12,106 nt of DNA from HdN1 sp052035295 (GTDB lineage: Bacteria; Pseudomonadota; Gammaproteobacteria; Pseudomonadales; Ketobacteraceae). A program made the translations under genes and the position numbers. Positions 1 through 6,240 of this stretch are shown one piece after another. Where the stretch lies: the NCBI GenBank assembly GCA_052035295.1, contig JBPOHS010000178.1:1-12106 (forward strand). Reading direction: 5' to 3'. Position 1 is the stretch's first letter. Every line of letters begins with the position of its first letter. The notes under the pieces are model-generated. The model worked only from the letters and a program-made list of their open reading frames with translations. It was not told where the DNA came from and searched no databases.

Positions 1-104
1 AGCAGTGGTCCCACCTGATCCCTTTCCGAACTCAGAAGTGAAACGCTGCATCGCCGATGGTAGTGTGGGGTTTCCCCATGTGAGAGTAGGACATCGTCAG
101 GTCC
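1..104 (+). rRNA. rrf: 5S ribosomal RNA, 5' end cut off by the window
   Basis: This is the 3' part of a 5S rRNA gene, the RNA of the large ribosomal subunit central protuberance. Conserved bacterial 5S blocks can be read directly: GTGGTCCCACCTGA near the start, CCGAACTCAGAAGTGAAAC at about 27-45, GCCGATGGTAGTGTGGGG at about 53-70, and CCCCATGTGAGAGTAGG at about 74-90. Aligning by eye to the E. coli 120-nt gene places window base 1 at about E. coli position 17, so roughly 16 nt of the 5' side are missing. The 3' end is estimated at 104 and could be off by a few bases. It presumably ends an rRNA operon transcribed rightward, because a strong terminator follows within 10 bases. Confidence 0.95.
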
Positions 105-110
105 CTATAC

Positions 111-144
111 AAAACCCCCTACAGCAACCTGTAGGGGGTTTTTT
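111..144 (+). terminator. Intrinsic terminator of the rRNA operon
   Basis: A perfect inverted repeat forms the stem: AAAACCCCCTACAG (111-124) pairs with CTGTAGGGGGTTTT (129-142) around the 4-base loop CAAC, and a run of six T covers 139-144. The 10 central pairs are GC-rich, which is a textbook rho-independent terminator about 7 bases after the 5S gene. Because the stem is flanked by A on the left and T on the right, it could also act on leftward transcripts coming from the gatB/ferredoxin side. Confidence 0.95.
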
Positions 145-220
145 ATTGCTGAAAATTTTAGCGGCGCTCCCCAAGCCTTTTGCGTACTGGGCTCGCGACT
201 CGCAATTTATCTGAAGCACC

Positions 221-494
221 TTAGTCATTGTCCTGCCCGTTGATTATGACCATGTCCATCGCATCAAACGGACATGCCAATACACAATCTGCACATCCAA
301 TGCATTGCTCTTGGTTGTTCAGCTGAGCGTACTTCGAGCCCATTCCGCTAGGCTTGTCGGTGATTAACCACAGGACAGTTGGCGAGCAAGCTGCCACACA
401 GCGTCCGCTTCCGGTGCAGCGCTCCTCGTCTATATATGTGGAAGTGCTACTTTGTGGAAGCAGGGCGTTCTTGGCGAAGATTGTTCTGTTTCAT
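221..494 (-). pseudogene. Ferredoxin remnant with two cluster motifs, 5' end frame-disrupted
   Basis: The minus frame from 490 down to the TAA at 221-223 is open and encodes a clear ferredoxin of the dicluster type. Motif I reads CTGSGRCVAACSP, and motif II, near the C-terminus, reads CIGCADCVLACP. Between them is a linker of about 30 residues containing GMGSKYAQL. The protein ends in INGQDND. The central Cys of motif I is replaced by Ser (codon AGC, one base from TGC). No ATG, GTG or TTG lies in frame before the first Cys; an in-frame TGA occurs at 491-493. The only nearby ATG (492-494) is in another frame and stops at TAG (447-449) after 15 codons; skipping one base between about 450 and 490 would join the two into a protein of about 90 aa. 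No Shine-Dalgarno precedes that ATG. It lies downstream of gatB on the same strand and converges on the 5S gene. I infer a decayed electron-transfer protein; a sequencing error or a non-standard start remains possible. Confidence 0.6.
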
Positions 495-515
495 GTGCGG
501 ATGAGGAAGGTGAGG

Positions 516-548
516 CAGCGCGGGCATGATGCCATGCCTCGCGCGCTG
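516..548 (-). other. Imperfect hairpin just downstream of gatB
   Basis: On the plus strand CAGCGCGGGCAT (516-527) pairs with ATGCC (534-538) plus CGCGCTG (542-548), leaving a 3-base bulge (539-541) and a 6-base loop. This gives 12 pairs, mostly GC, starting 12 bases past the gatB stop. No T-run follows in the gatB direction, so it is not a classic intrinsic terminator. It could stabilise the 3' end of the gatCAB mRNA or work with Rho. Function is inference. Confidence 0.4.
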
Positions 549-559
549 GGGGAGAGCAG

Positions 560-2005
560 TTAAACCAATTTCAGAAGTAGAATATCGTTGACCATTTGGG
601 GGTTGGCCTTGCCTTTTGATGCCTTCATCGTTTGACCGACAAAGAAACCAATCAATTTTTTTTGTTTAACCTCATCTGCCGCCAAATATTGAGCAACTTG
701 TTCCGGGTTGGCTGCAATGACCTGATCAACGATAGATTCTATCGCACCGCTGTCGGTTTCTTGCTTAAGGCCTTTGGATTCGATCAGATCGTCTGCAGAA
801 CCGCCCTCACTCCAGAGTCCATCAAATACTTGCTTTGCAATTTTTCCGGAGATGGTGTTGTCTGCAATACGTTTCAATAAGCCAGCAAGCTGTGTTGCGC
901 TGATTGGACTACGAGTGATGTCCAAGTCAGCCCTGTTTAGTGCCCCAGCAAGCTCACTGGTTACCCAGTTGGCAGCCATTTTCGCACCAACGCCAGATTG
1001 CTTTACAACCGATTCAAAGTAATCGGCCAGCTCTCGGCTCGATGCGAGAACGCGTGCGTCGTATTCAGATAGTTCGTAATCAGATTGGAACCGCTCAACC
1101 TTTTGAGCCGGCAATTCCGGGAGTGTTTGCCTAATTTTTTCGATGAATTGATCATCAAGAACCACTGGTAACAGGTCGGGATCCGGGAAATAACGGTAGT
1201 CGTTAGCTTCCTCTTTCCCTCGCATGGAGCGGGTTTCATTTTTGTTTGAGTCGTACAGACGAGTTTCCTGAACGATTTTGCCGCCGCCCTCAAGCACATC
1301 GATCTGACGCTCAATTTCGTGATTGATGGCCTTTTCGACAAATCGGAAGGAATTGACGTTTTTGATTTCCGCGCGAGTGCCAAATTTTTCCTGGCCTCTG
1401 GGGCGCACGGATACGTTGGCGTCACAGCGCATCGAGCCCTCTGCCATGTTGCCATCGGAAATATCCAGGTACCTGATTATCGCGTGCAAGGTTTTGAGAT
1501 AAGCGACCGCTTCATCTGCGGAACGGATATCAGGGTCGGAGACGATTTCAAGCAGCGGCGTTCCGGCACGGTTCAAGTCGATGCCGCTCATGCCATGGAA
1601 ATCTTCGTGCAGGGATTTTCCTGCGTCTTCTTCCAAGTGGGCTCGGGTGATGCCGATGCGTTTCTGTGTGCCGTCTTCAAGGGTGATATCGAGAAAACCC
1701 TTGCCTACAATGGGAAGCTCAAACTGGCTGATCTGGTAGCCTTTGGGCAGGTCGGGGTAGAAATAATTCTTGCGGGCGAACACTGAGGTGCGGCCAATGT
1801 CCGCGTTTATTCCCAAACCAAATTTGATCGCCCTTTCTACCGCGCCGACATTTAGTACAGGCAATGTTCCCGGCATGCCGAGATCAACAAGGCTGGCTTG
1901 TGTGTTGGGCTCAGCGCCGAATGTCGTGTCACTGCCCGAAAAGATTTTTGATTGGGTCGAGAGCTGTACGTGTACTTCCAGCCCGATTACCGCTTCCCAT
2001 TCCAT
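560..2005 (-). CDS. gatB: Asp-tRNA(Asn)/Glu-tRNA(Gln) amidotransferase subunit B
   Basis: GatB is the tRNA-binding and kinase/amidating subunit of the cytoplasmic GatCAB complex. It activates Glu or Asp mischarged on tRNA with ATP and transfers ammonia from GatA to make Gln-tRNA(Gln) or Asn-tRNA(Asn). The 481-aa length is normal for the family. Visible signatures are VIGLEVHVQL at 6-15 (E10 and H12 match metal-site residues known in GatB), YPDLPKGYQISQFE at 83-96, RAHLEEDAGK at 121-130, EGSMRCDANVSVRP at 189-202, EIKNVNSFRFVEKAI at 213-227, and a YRYFPDPDLLPV block near 272. The C-terminal helical YqeY-like tail ends with GFFVGQTMKASKGKANP. The ATG at 2003-2005 is supported by AGGT eight bases upstream. 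It is the last gene of gatC-gatA-gatB and lies 53 bases after gatA, a gap filled largely by a tandem repeat. An A8 run occurs in the coding strand at 656-663. Confidence 0.98.
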   Translation of the reverse strand: MEWEAVIGLEVHVQLSTQSKIFSGSDTTFGAEPNTQASLVDLGMPGTLPVLNVGAVERAIKFGLGINADIGRTSVFARKNYFYPDLPKGYQISQFELPIVGKGFLDITLEDGTQKRIGITRAHLEEDAGKSLHEDFHGMSGIDLNRAGTPLLEIVSDPDIRSADEAVAYLKTLHAIIRYLDISDGNMAEGSMRCDANVSVRPRGQEKFGTRAEIKNVNSFRFVEKAINHEIERQIDVLEGGGKIVQETRLYDSNKNETRSMRGKEEANDYRYFPDPDLLPVVLDDQFIEKIRQTLPELPAQKVERFQSDYELSEYDARVLASSRELADYFESVVKQSGVGAKMAANWVTSELAGALNRADLDITRSPISATQLAGLLKRIADNTISGKIAKQVFDGLWSEGGSADDLIESKGLKQETDSGAIESIVDQVIAANPEQVAQYLAADEVKQKKLIGFFVGQTMKASKGKANPQMVNDILLLKLV

Positions 2006-2021
2006 CGTGTGTTACCTCGTC

Positions 2022-2076
2022 TCAGGCAAATTGCTTTTTGTCAGATAAATTGCTTCTGTCAGATAAATTGTTTGGG
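2022..2076 (-). repeat. Three tandem copies of an ~18-bp unit covering the gatA stop codon
   Basis: In gatA direction the units end at 2059, 2041 and 2022, each finishing in TGA. The core is CAATTTATCTGA in the first two and CAATTTGCCTGA in the third. Unit 1 (2059-2076) encodes the last gatA residues PKQFI and the stop. Unit 2 (2041-2058) is 18 bp, stays in the same frame and would read QKQFI plus stop. Unit 3 (2022-2040) is 19 bp, so one base out of frame, with core residues KKQFA plus stop. The array fills most of the gatA-gatB gap and stops a few bases short of the gatB ribosome binding site. It looks like slippage duplication of the gene's tail. Confidence 0.8.
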
Positions 2077-3513
2077 TTGTTGACGGTGCCAGTCGGTAGC
2101 CTTCTGATAAACGTGTGCAACATTCAAGAGTCTTGCTTCGCTAAAGTGCGGTCCGATCAATTGAAGCCCGACAGGTAAACCATTGGAAAACCCGGCTGGT
2201 AATGTCATCGCTGGCAAGCCCGCGAGGTTGACTGCAATGGTGAAAATATCCGAGAGATACATGGATAGTGGGTCTTTCGCTTTGGCTCCGAGAGCGAAGC
2301 CGGCATAAGGTGCGGTTGGGCCCACAATGACGTCAACCTGAGTGAAGGCGTTATCGTAATCAGTCTTGATCAGACGGCGCACCTTTTGTGCTTGCAGATA
2401 ATACGCATCGTAGTATCCAGCAGAGAGTGCGTAGGCACCGATCATGATACGTCGTTTGACTTCATCGCCAAAACCTTCACCGCGAGAACGTTTGTAGAGG
2501 TCTTCGAGGTCCTTGGGGGCGTTGCAACGATAGCCGAAACGCACGCCATCAAAGCGGGACAGGTTGGATGAGGCTTCGGCAGGAGCGATGACGTAGTACG
2601 CGGGGACGGCAAGCGGCGTCGAAGGAAGTGAAACCTCCTTGATTGTTGCGCCCAGTTTTTCGTATTCCTTGACCGCGTCATCTATAAGCTTGGCGACACT
2701 GTTATCCAGTCCGTCAATAAAGAATTCCTTTGGAAGGCCAATACGAAGGCCTTCCAGTGAGTCGTCAAGCGACTGCGTATACTTTGGTACCGGCGTATTT
2801 GCGCTGGTGGAATCGCGCGGATCGAAACCTGCCATGTGTTCGAGAACCATTGCTGCGTCCTCGGCGCTTTGTGTCATCGGTCCACCTTGATCGAGACTGC
2901 TGGCGAAAGCGATCATGCCCCAACGGGAAACACGCCCGTAAGTGGGTTTGATGCCCGTAATGCCACAAAGGCTGGCAGGTTGACGGATGGATCCGCCTGT
3001 ATCGGTACCGGTCGCGAGCGGTGCCAGCCGAGCGGCAACGGCCGCTGCGGATCCACCGGAAGATCCGCCTGGAACATAGTCAGTGTGCCAAGGGTTTTTG
3101 ACCGGGCCATAAAAACTCGTTTCGTTGGAAGAGCCCATCGCGAACTCATCCATGTTGGTTTTCCCCAGCATTACCATGCCGGCCGCTTTCAATTGCGCGG
3201 TTGCAGTGGACTCGTAGGGTGCGATGAAGTTGTCGAGCATTTTTGATGCGCAACTGGTGCGAACACCTTGCGTACAGAAAATGTCCTTGTGCGCGACCGG
3301 GATGCCTGTCAAGGAAGTAGCATGCCCGGCAGCACGTTTTGCATCCGCTGCTTGGGCCTGCTCAAGAGCGAGATCTTCGGTGACAGTAATGAAGCTGTTG
3401 AGCTGCTTGTCAAACGCTTTGATGCGGGCCAGGTAATGCTGCGTCAGTTCGACGCTCGACAGCTCTCCGCGTTGCAGGGCACGTGAGAGGTCGGCAAGTG
3501 TCCGGTTATGCAT
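2059..3513 (-). CDS. gatA: Asp-tRNA(Asn)/Glu-tRNA(Gln) amidotransferase subunit A (glutaminase)
   Basis: GatA is the amidase-signature subunit of GatCAB: it hydrolyses glutamine and channels ammonia to GatB. The 484-aa length is normal. The Ser-cisSer-Lys triad is intact by position: K76 in VAHKDIF, S151 in PGGSSGGSAAA, and nucleophile S175 in GTDTGGSIRQPAS; these sit three residues before the S. aureus GatA positions (79, 154, 178). Further family blocks are LTGIPVAHKD, GKTNMDEFAMGSSNETS (118-134), the segment after it containing YGPVKNPW, and LPAGFSNGLPVGLQLIGPHF near the C-terminus. The start at 3511-3513 has AAGGA about 10 bases upstream. It sits 199 bases after gatC, wider than expected for this operon. 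The final codons (PKQFI and TGA) form the first unit of a tandem repeat running toward gatB. Confidence 0.98.
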   Translation of the reverse strand: MHNRTLADLSRALQRGELSSVELTQHYLARIKAFDKQLNSFITVTEDLALEQAQAADAKRAAGHATSLTGIPVAHKDIFCTQGVRTSCASKMLDNFIAPYESTATAQLKAAGMVMLGKTNMDEFAMGSSNETSFYGPVKNPWHTDYVPGGSSGGSAAAVAARLAPLATGTDTGGSIRQPASLCGITGIKPTYGRVSRWGMIAFASSLDQGGPMTQSAEDAAMVLEHMAGFDPRDSTSANTPVPKYTQSLDDSLEGLRIGLPKEFFIDGLDNSVAKLIDDAVKEYEKLGATIKEVSLPSTPLAVPAYYVIAPAEASSNLSRFDGVRFGYRCNAPKDLEDLYKRSRGEGFGDEVKRRIMIGAYALSAGYYDAYYLQAQKVRRLIKTDYDNAFTQVDVIVGPTAPYAGFALGAKAKDPLSMYLSDIFTIAVNLAGLPAMTLPAGFSNGLPVGLQLIGPHFSEARLLNVAHVYQKATDWHRQQPKQFI

Positions 3514-3712
3514 AGAATGAAGGTCCTTGCGGCTTGAATTGCGGTATCTTTTGCGGGGCGACGGCAGGAGAGGCGGATCCTGTGTCGGGGCTGTGCTTTG
3601 CTGAACCGTCGCACCCCGGGTTTGTCTTGGTATCGTGGCATTCCCGTCGTCCTATCCGGGCCATTCGCGAACGATGGCGATGACCCTGGATAACACGGGA
3701 TCCCAATGTCAG
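3514..3712 (-). other. Long gatC-gatA spacer with no recognisable gene
   Basis: This 199-bp stretch separates two genes normally packed closely. Small open frames run through it, including one from a TTG at 3706 to 3506, but their products are rich in Arg, His and Pro and resemble no family I know. GC-rich short palindromes are present (GGGATCCC near 3697-3704, TTCGCGAA near 3664-3671). GGGG and CCCC arms near 3585-3620 could form a bulged hairpin. No T-run terminator is visible. I could not identify a good promoter for gatA in it. Confidence 0.4.
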
Positions 3713-4000
3713 CTATTCGATGACTTTGGGAACAAGATAGAGGCCATTTTCGGTATCAGGAGCGATGTTCTGATAGACATCGCGCTGGTTTGATTCGGTT
3801 ACAGCGTCGGGGCGAAGCCGTTGCGTTGCGTCCAGCGGATGTGCCATGGGTTGGATGCCGGTGGTGGGGGCCTCTTGCAGTTTGGCGACCATGTCGAGAA
3901 TGCCGCTGAGGCGTTGTGCATAGTCGTCGATTTGCGTGTCGGGCAGGGAAAGACGGGCGAGGTGAGCGATCTTTTTGACGTCGTCGTTTGAAAGGGACAT
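3713..4000 (-). CDS. gatC: Asp-tRNA(Asn)/Glu-tRNA(Gln) amidotransferase subunit C
   Basis: GatC is the small subunit that wraps around GatA and holds GatA and GatB together. The 95-aa protein starts MSLSNDDVKKIAHLARLSL, carries the family's N-terminal helix with HLARL (13-17), the middle block PMAHPLDATQRLRPDAV (51-67), and ends LYLVPKVIE. The ATG at 3998-4000 is chosen because the family starts right before this helix; the frame extends upstream to 4036 but those residues (MPVPRILRSRIF) are not GatC-like. The Shine-Dalgarno is weak (GGAG about 13 bases and CGGA about 7 bases upstream). It is first in the gatC-gatA-gatB unit and divergent from mreB, with a candidate promoter at 4076-4104. Confidence 0.97.
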   Translation of the reverse strand: MSLSNDDVKKIAHLARLSLPDTQIDDYAQRLSGILDMVAKLQEAPTTGIQPMAHPLDATQRLRPDAVTESNQRDVYQNIAPDTENGLYLVPKVIE

Positions 4001-4075
4001 GAAAATCCGGCTCCGGAGAATACGGGGAACGGGCACTTCGCCAATGCTGGGTGGAATATGCCAGTAGTGGGCGTA

Positions 4076-4104
4076 ATAGTAGTGGCGCGTGCAGCACCTG
4101 CCAA
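4076..4104 (-). promoter_or_regulatory. Candidate sigma-70 promoter for gatCAB
   Basis: On the minus strand TTGGCA (4099-4104, 5 of 6 to the -35 consensus) and TACTAT (4076-4081, 4 of 6 to the -10 consensus) are 17 bases apart. Transcription would start near 4069, giving a leader of about 69 nt before gatC. This is by-eye matching only. Confidence 0.4.
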
Positions 4105-4134
4105 CCCATTTTGATGCTGGCGCAAGCTATTGTC

Positions 4135-4163
4135 TTGCCGAACAAGTTGCCTCTTGCTACATT
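4135..4163 (+). promoter_or_regulatory. Candidate sigma-70 promoter for mreB
   Basis: TTGCCG (4135-4140) and TACATT (4158-4163) are 17 bases apart, each matching 4 of 6 consensus bases. Start of transcription would fall near 4170, about 60 nt before mreB. It is weaker than the gatC-side candidate. The two boxes lie about 30 bases apart on opposite strands, so divergent control from 4001-4232 is plausible but unproven. Confidence 0.3.
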
Positions 4164-4232
4164 TGCGCCTTGCCGTCAGAGGGCTCTCAAGCCTCCTCCT
4201 GTGATTATCTCAACGACTCGGTCTGCACTTCT

Positions 4233-5276
4233 ATGTTCAAACGCCTGAGAGGATTATTCTCCACGGATCTGTCTATCGATCTGGGGACTGCCAACACCCT
4301 TATATATGTGAAAGGCCGTGGCATCGTCCTCAACGAGCCGTCCGTGGTCGCCATTCGCAACCATCAGGGTCAAAAGTCGGTTGCTGCGGTCGGGCTGGAA
4401 GCCAAACGCATGCTGGGACGTACACCGGGCAACATTATGGCCATCCGCCCGATGAAGGACGGTGTCATCGCCGACTTCCAGATTACCGAGAAAATGTTGC
4501 AGGCGTTCATCCACAAAGTGCATGAACACAGCTTCATTGGTTTGAGCCCGAGCCCGCGCGTATTGGTTTGCGTTCCATGCCAGTCTACGCAGGTGGAAAA
4601 GAAAGCCATCAAGGAATCGGCGCTCGGTGCCGGCGCCCGTGAGGTGTACCTGATCGAAGAGCCCATGGCCGCCGCGATTGGCGCCGGACTGCCGGTGGAA
4701 GAGGCAAGCGGCTCGATGGTGGTCGATATTGGCGGTGGAACCACGGAGATTGCCCTGATTTCCCTGAATGGTGTCGTGTACTCCGATTCGGTGAGGGTGG
4801 GGGGAGACAAGTTCGACGAAGCCATCATTACTTACGTCCGTCGCAACTACGGCAGCTTGATTGGTGAAGCCACTGCCGAGCGGATCAAGCATGAAATCGG
4901 GTGTGCGTATCCGGGTGAAGAACTCCTGGAAATTGACGTGCGTGGCCGCAACCTGGCCGAGGGTGTGCCAAGGAGCTTCACCCTCAACAGCAACGAAATT
5001 CTCGAGGCGCTGCAGGAACCCCTGTCGCAGATCGTTAGTGCCGTGCGGGGTGCACTTGAGCAGTCGCCGCCGGAATTGGCTTCCGACATTGCGGAGCGTG
5101 GTTTGGTGTTGACGGGTGGTGGCGCGCTGTTGCGTGATCTTGATCGCTTGCTTGCAGAGGAAACCGGATTGCCCGTGATTGTTGCCGAAGATCCGTTGAC
5201 CTGTGTGGCGCGGGGTGGCGGGAAGGCAATGGAATTGATGGATCGCAAAGGTTTCGACCTCTTCACCACTGAGTGA
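4233..5276 (+). CDS. mreB: Rod shape-determining protein MreB (bacterial actin)
   Basis: MreB is the ATP-binding actin homologue that forms membrane-attached filaments under the inner membrane and orients elongasome cell-wall synthesis with MreC, MreD, RodA and PBP2. The 347-aa product has the amphipathic membrane-binding start MFKRLRGLF. It also has the phosphate-1 loop IDLGTANTLIYV (15-26), the NEPSVVAI block (34-41), LGRTPGNI (61-68), the IEEPMAAAIGAG helix (141-152), phosphate-2 VVDIGGGTTEIALI (163-176) and the adenosine loop LTGGGALLRDL (293-303). The frame is open further upstream (from a GTG at 4089), but only the ATG at 4233 gives the family's N-terminus. No clear Shine-Dalgarno precedes it. 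It is first of mreB-mreC-mreD-maf-rng-yhdP and divergent from gatC. Confidence 0.98.
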   Translation: MFKRLRGLFSTDLSIDLGTANTLIYVKGRGIVLNEPSVVAIRNHQGQKSVAAVGLEAKRMLGRTPGNIMAIRPMKDGVIADFQITEKMLQAFIHKVHEHSFIGLSPSPRVLVCVPCQSTQVEKKAIKESALGAGAREVYLIEEPMAAAIGAGLPVEEASGSMVVDIGGGTTEIALISLNGVVYSDSVRVGGDKFDEAIITYVRRNYGSLIGEATAERIKHEIGCAYPGEELLEIDVRGRNLAEGVPRSFTLNSNEILEALQEPLSQIVSAVRGALEQSPPELASDIAERGLVLTGGGALLRDLDRLLAEETGLPVIVAEDPLTCVARGGGKAMELMDRKGFDLFTTE

Positions 5277-5317
5277 GGGCGTGCATGACGCATAGACACC
5301 GGGTTTTGATGTATCGG

Positions 5318-5337
5318 GGCGCGCAGCGCCTCGCTGC
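5318..5337 (+). other. Two mutually exclusive small hairpins between mreB and mreC
   Basis: GGCGC (5318-5322) can pair with GCGCC (5326-5330) around GCA. Alternatively GCAGCG (5323-5328) pairs with CGCTGC (5332-5337) around CCT. Both have 3-base loops and they share bases, so only one can form. They lie shortly before the mreC ribosome binding site in the 76-base mreB-mreC gap. No U-run follows. A role in mRNA processing or in damping mreC translation relative to mreB is only a guess. Confidence 0.3.
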
Positions 5338-5352
5338 ATTTTGGGGTGCTGC

Positions 5353-6240
5353 ATGAAGCCTATTTTTGCCCGCGATTCCTCGGTTCGCTATCGACTTGCA
5401 TTCTGCCTGCTTGTTTCGCTTGCCCTGATCGGTACCGATCATTTGTCCCGCCTGTTGAAGCCCCTGCATTTCGTGCTTTCCACCGTAACGGCGCCGGTGC
5501 AGTGGGTGGCTGATATTCCCTCACAGATTTCGTCCTGGTCAGTAAACAGTTTTCAGACTGCTGACACCCTCAAAGCTGAAAATCAGTCCTTGCGTACGGA
5601 AGTGCTGTTGCTCAAACGTCGCGTACAGAAACTAGCCTCAACTGTGGCAGAAAATTCGCAGCTGAAAGAGTTGCTGGGGGCTTATAACCTGGCTGAGGAG
5701 CGAATTTCTGTTGCCGAAATCATTGCGGTGGATCCGGATCCGTTTCGCCACGAAGTCATCATCAACAAGGGGGCCAGCCAGAAAGCCTACGTCGGGCAAA
5801 CAGTGCTGGATGCCGAGGGTTTGATGGGGCAGGTGGTCCAGGTTGGCGCCTTCACCAGCCGCGTGCTGCTGATTACCGACGTCTCGCATGGTGTGCCCGT
5901 GTACGTGAATCGCAACGGCGTACGTGCGGTCGCGGTCGGGTCAGGTGAGCTGGACAAGCTCAAGCTGTTGCACGTTCCGGATACGGCCGACATTCTTGAA
6001 GGCGATCTGCTGGTGAGTTCCGGTCTGGGCGGGCGTTTTCCCAAAGGATATCCAGTGGGCGTGGTTGCCAGCGTGAGGCATGACCCCGGGCAACCGTTCG
6101 CCGTCGTGGAAGCACGTCCCATGGCGCATCTCGATCGCAGCCGACATGTGTTGCTGGTATTCCTGGATACCGAGCACAAGGTTGAATTGTCGCCTCCTTC
6201 CCAGCCTGATGCAGAGGACAAGGCGCGTGGAAAAAAATAA
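5353..6240 (+). CDS. mreC: Rod shape-determining protein MreC
   Basis: MreC is a bitopic inner-membrane protein whose periplasmic part links MreB/MreD to PBP2 and the elongasome. The 295-aa product has a short cytoplasmic start, one membrane segment at about 13-29 (YRLAFCLLVSLALIGTD), and a coiled-coil-like stretch at about 70-107 with regular Leu spacing. The double beta-barrel domain follows, with GLMGQVVQVG (156-165), ITDVSHGVPVYVNRNGVRAV (174-193) and GDLLVSSGLGGRFPKGYPVG (217-236). The C-terminal tail is polar and charged (SPPSQPDAEDKARGKK). The ATG at 5353 follows GGGGTG by 6 bases; a TTG at 5341 is in frame but adds only four unlikely residues. It overlaps mreD by 14 bases, and its stop lies directly after an A7 run. 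Confidence 0.97.
   Translation: MKPIFARDSSVRYRLAFCLLVSLALIGTDHLSRLLKPLHFVLSTVTAPVQWVADIPSQISSWSVNSFQTADTLKAENQSLRTEVLLLKRRVQKLASTVAENSQLKELLGAYNLAEERISVAEIIAVDPDPFRHEVIINKGASQKAYVGQTVLDAEGLMGQVVQVGAFTSRVLLITDVSHGVPVYVNRNGVRAVAVGSGELDKLKLLHVPDTADILEGDLLVSSGLGGRFPKGYPVGVVASVRHDPGQPFAVVEARPMAHLDRSRHVLLVFLDTEHKVELSPPSQPDAEDKARGKK

Noticed and set aside
5..214. 69-aa plus-strand open frame across the 5S gene and terminator
   Set aside because: It reads through a clear rRNA gene and an intrinsic terminator; no protein likeness.
202..214. GCAATTTATCTGA on the plus strand, identical to the gatA tail repeat core on the minus strand
   Set aside because: A 13-base match between two places in 12 kb on either strand is expected about once or twice by chance, and there is no extension of the match.
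3506..3706. 66-aa minus-strand open frame in the gatC-gatA spacer starting at TTG
   Set aside because: Composition rich in Arg, His and Pro, weak start, and no family resemblance; kept only as part of the spacer observation.
4001..4036. Upstream extension of gatC to 4036
   Set aside because: The extra 12 residues are not part of the GatC N-terminus; ATG at 3998-4000 gives the standard start.
4089..4232. Upstream in-frame extension of mreB from GTG 4089
   Set aside because: The added 48 residues are Cys-rich and unlike any MreB, and they cover the candidate promoter region.
5341..5352. TTG start for mreC adding four residues
   Set aside because: Adds MGCC and overlaps the GGGGTG ribosome site of the ATG at 5353.
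4254..5354. 366-aa minus-strand open frame opposite mreB
   Set aside because: Antisense shadow of mreB, caused by its codon usage; the product is rich in His, Gln and Arg and resembles no family.
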